Part shown: in pieces, positions 5,494 to 6,211 of the stretch
Numbering within the stretch: position 1 is the stretch's first letter
Layout: every line of letters begins with the position of its first letter
NCBI GenBank assembly: GCA_030597485.1
Contig: JAUVRU010000142.1
Location: forward strand, 1 to 6,211
Direction: 5' to 3'
Source of the DNA: Anaerolineae bacterium
Lineage (GTDB): Bacteria > Chloroflexota > Anaerolineae > 4572-78 > NAK82
DNA length: 6,211 bases
Made by a program: the position numbers and the translations under genes
The notes under the pieces: generated by a model
Told to the model about the DNA's origin: nothing
Databases searched by the model: none
Seen by the model: only the letters and a program-made list of their open reading frames with translations

Positions 5494-6211
5494 TGGTGAG
5501 TACCTCCCGGGCCGGGAGCCAGTGGATTTCCGGGCGGGATCAGGCGGGTGCCGGCGGGCCACAGGTCTTCTGTGCTCCTCAGGATGTCGTCTGCATTGTC
5601 GTTCAGCAGTATGCGGCTGTCCAGCAATAGGACCGTGCCGGGCAGGGCTGGGTCCCCTAGCGATTGGACGCTGAAAAAGGTGCTGGGCTCGAAGGGCAGG
5701 TTCAGATAGTCGGTCAATTCCACCACCCGGTACCGCTTGACGCCAGCCAGTTCGCCAGCGGACTGGATGGCATCGCTGACACTGCCCTGGGCGTCGATCA
5801 GTCCAAGGGCCAGCGCTTCGCTGCCCAGATAAACGTGCGCTTCCGCCAGCGCGTTGGCATCAATCTTAAGGGAATTGTAGGGGGACAGGTTGCGTTGGTA
5901 AACCACGGCACCCACAAAGGCGTCCTTCACCAGTTCCAACTGGCGGATGCCATCAAAGCGGCTGCCGCCGGTCAGCTTGTAGGGGCCGGTGCTCAGCAAG
6001 TCAGGGATGATCTGGGGGTCCCAGGGGCGAAACGTGCGGGCACCGACGTTGCCTATGTTCGTGGTGGCAGGCGCGTAGATCTTATTGCCGGCCACTGCCA
6101 TAAAGTAACCACCGCTGGTGGCTGCGCCGTCAATTGCCACCACCAGGGGTTTCTGTTGCCGCATCGTCACCATGGCGTGGTAGACCTTCTCACTGCTGCT
6201 GGCGTCACCGC
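5490..6211 (-). CDS. sppA: S49-family serine peptidase, SppA-like (signal peptide peptidase); 5' part missing
   Basis: The C-terminal 239 residues are visible; the start lies beyond the right edge. SppA enzymes are membrane-bound serine proteases with a Ser/Lys dyad that degrade leftover signal peptides and other membrane-associated peptides. The sequence opens in the region after the family's 'PGG' turn (GDASSSEKVY) and continues with 'KPLVVAIDGAATSGGYFMA'. The Ser of TSGGY (codon 6114-6116) is the expected nucleophile. The Lys in 'STGPYKLTGG' (codon 5976-5978), 46 residues later, is the expected general base, close to the spacing in Bacillus SppA. 'YLGSEALALGLIDAQGSVSDAI' is the usual family end. 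About 75 further residues follow, including an 'LPGTVLLLDSRILL' segment and a Pro/Gly-rich tail. The dyad is intact, so the enzyme is probably active. Its stop overlaps the next start (ATGA), so the downstream gene is probably translationally coupled. Confidence 0.9.
   Translation of the reverse strand, partial: GDASSSEKVYHAMVTMRQQKPLVVAIDGAATSGGYFMAVAGNKIYAPATTNIGNVGARTFRPWDPQIIPDLLSTGPYKLTGGSRFDGIRQLELVKDAFVGAVVYQRNLSPYNSLKIDANALAEAHVYLGSEALALGLIDAQGSVSDAIQSAGELAGVKRYRVVELTDYLNLPFEPSTFFSVQSLGDPALPGTVLLLDSRILLNDNADDILRSTEDLWPAGTRLIPPGNPLAPGPGGTHQ
5501..5508 (-). promoter_or_regulatory. Shine-Dalgarno of the double GATase-like gene, inside the sppA end
   Basis: GGGAGGTA on the minus strand lies within the last codons of the sppA-like gene and precedes the ATG at 5491-5493 by 7-8 bases. 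With the ATGA overlap, it decides the start of the 795-residue protein and removes a 23-residue, Arg/Pro-rich N-terminal extension that would otherwise mask the signal anchor. Confidence 0.8.

Noticed and set aside
5494..5562. Upstream in-frame ATG giving a 23-residue extension to the large protein
   Set aside because: The extension is Arg/Pro-rich, lies wholly inside the sppA-like gene and hides the signal anchor, while the ATG at 5493 has a strong ribosome-binding site and an ATGA overlap.

Overview
The window carries five genes, all reading leftward on the minus strand. They are tightly spaced and look like one transcription unit. In order of transcription (high to low coordinate) they are: the 3' part of an S49-family serine peptidase (SppA-like); a 795-residue membrane-anchored protein with two DUF4350/glutamine-amidotransferase-like (GATase1-like) domains; a 95-residue protein with a C-terminal membrane anchor; a GerW/YtfJ-family protein with a C-terminal membrane anchor; and a GT-C glycosyltransferase of the GT39 type that runs off the left edge. 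Every long plus-strand frame is an antisense shadow of these genes.

The likely source is a high-GC bacterium of the Chloroflexota (Anaerolineae or a relative). This is inferred from three things: a GT39 enzyme with a C-terminal beta-sandwich tail ('YWRA...FHVFVHLLDAAGNRVA'), a DUF4350-type protein with Thr/Pro-rich stalks, and a GerW homologue with a membrane anchor and no visible sporulation context. I could not run a search, so the phylum is an informed guess.

Layout: 5490-6211 sppA-like; it overlaps the next start as ATGA, which suggests translational coupling. 3106-5493 is the double GATase-like protein. 3003-3105 is a short intergenic stretch with a 10-bp hairpin. 2715-3002 is the small anchored protein. 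2637-2714 is a short gap. 2160-2636 is the GerW-like gene, with a near-perfect Shine-Dalgarno and an internal G8 tract. 1-2142 is the glycosyltransferase, which has no ATG, GTG or CTG where its start should be.

Functionally everything points to the cell envelope: a membrane protease, a surface-exposed sensor- or scaffold-like protein, two small membrane-anchored GerW-type proteins, and a lipid-sugar-dependent glycosyltransferase. The least expected feature is that the 95-residue protein looks like a reduced relative of the GerW protein beside it. It keeps the same two conserved blocks and the C-terminal anchor but lacks the glycine-rich loop, so the locus may encode an unequal GerW-type pair. 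I see no RNA genes, insertion sequences, CRISPR arrays or convincing promoters.
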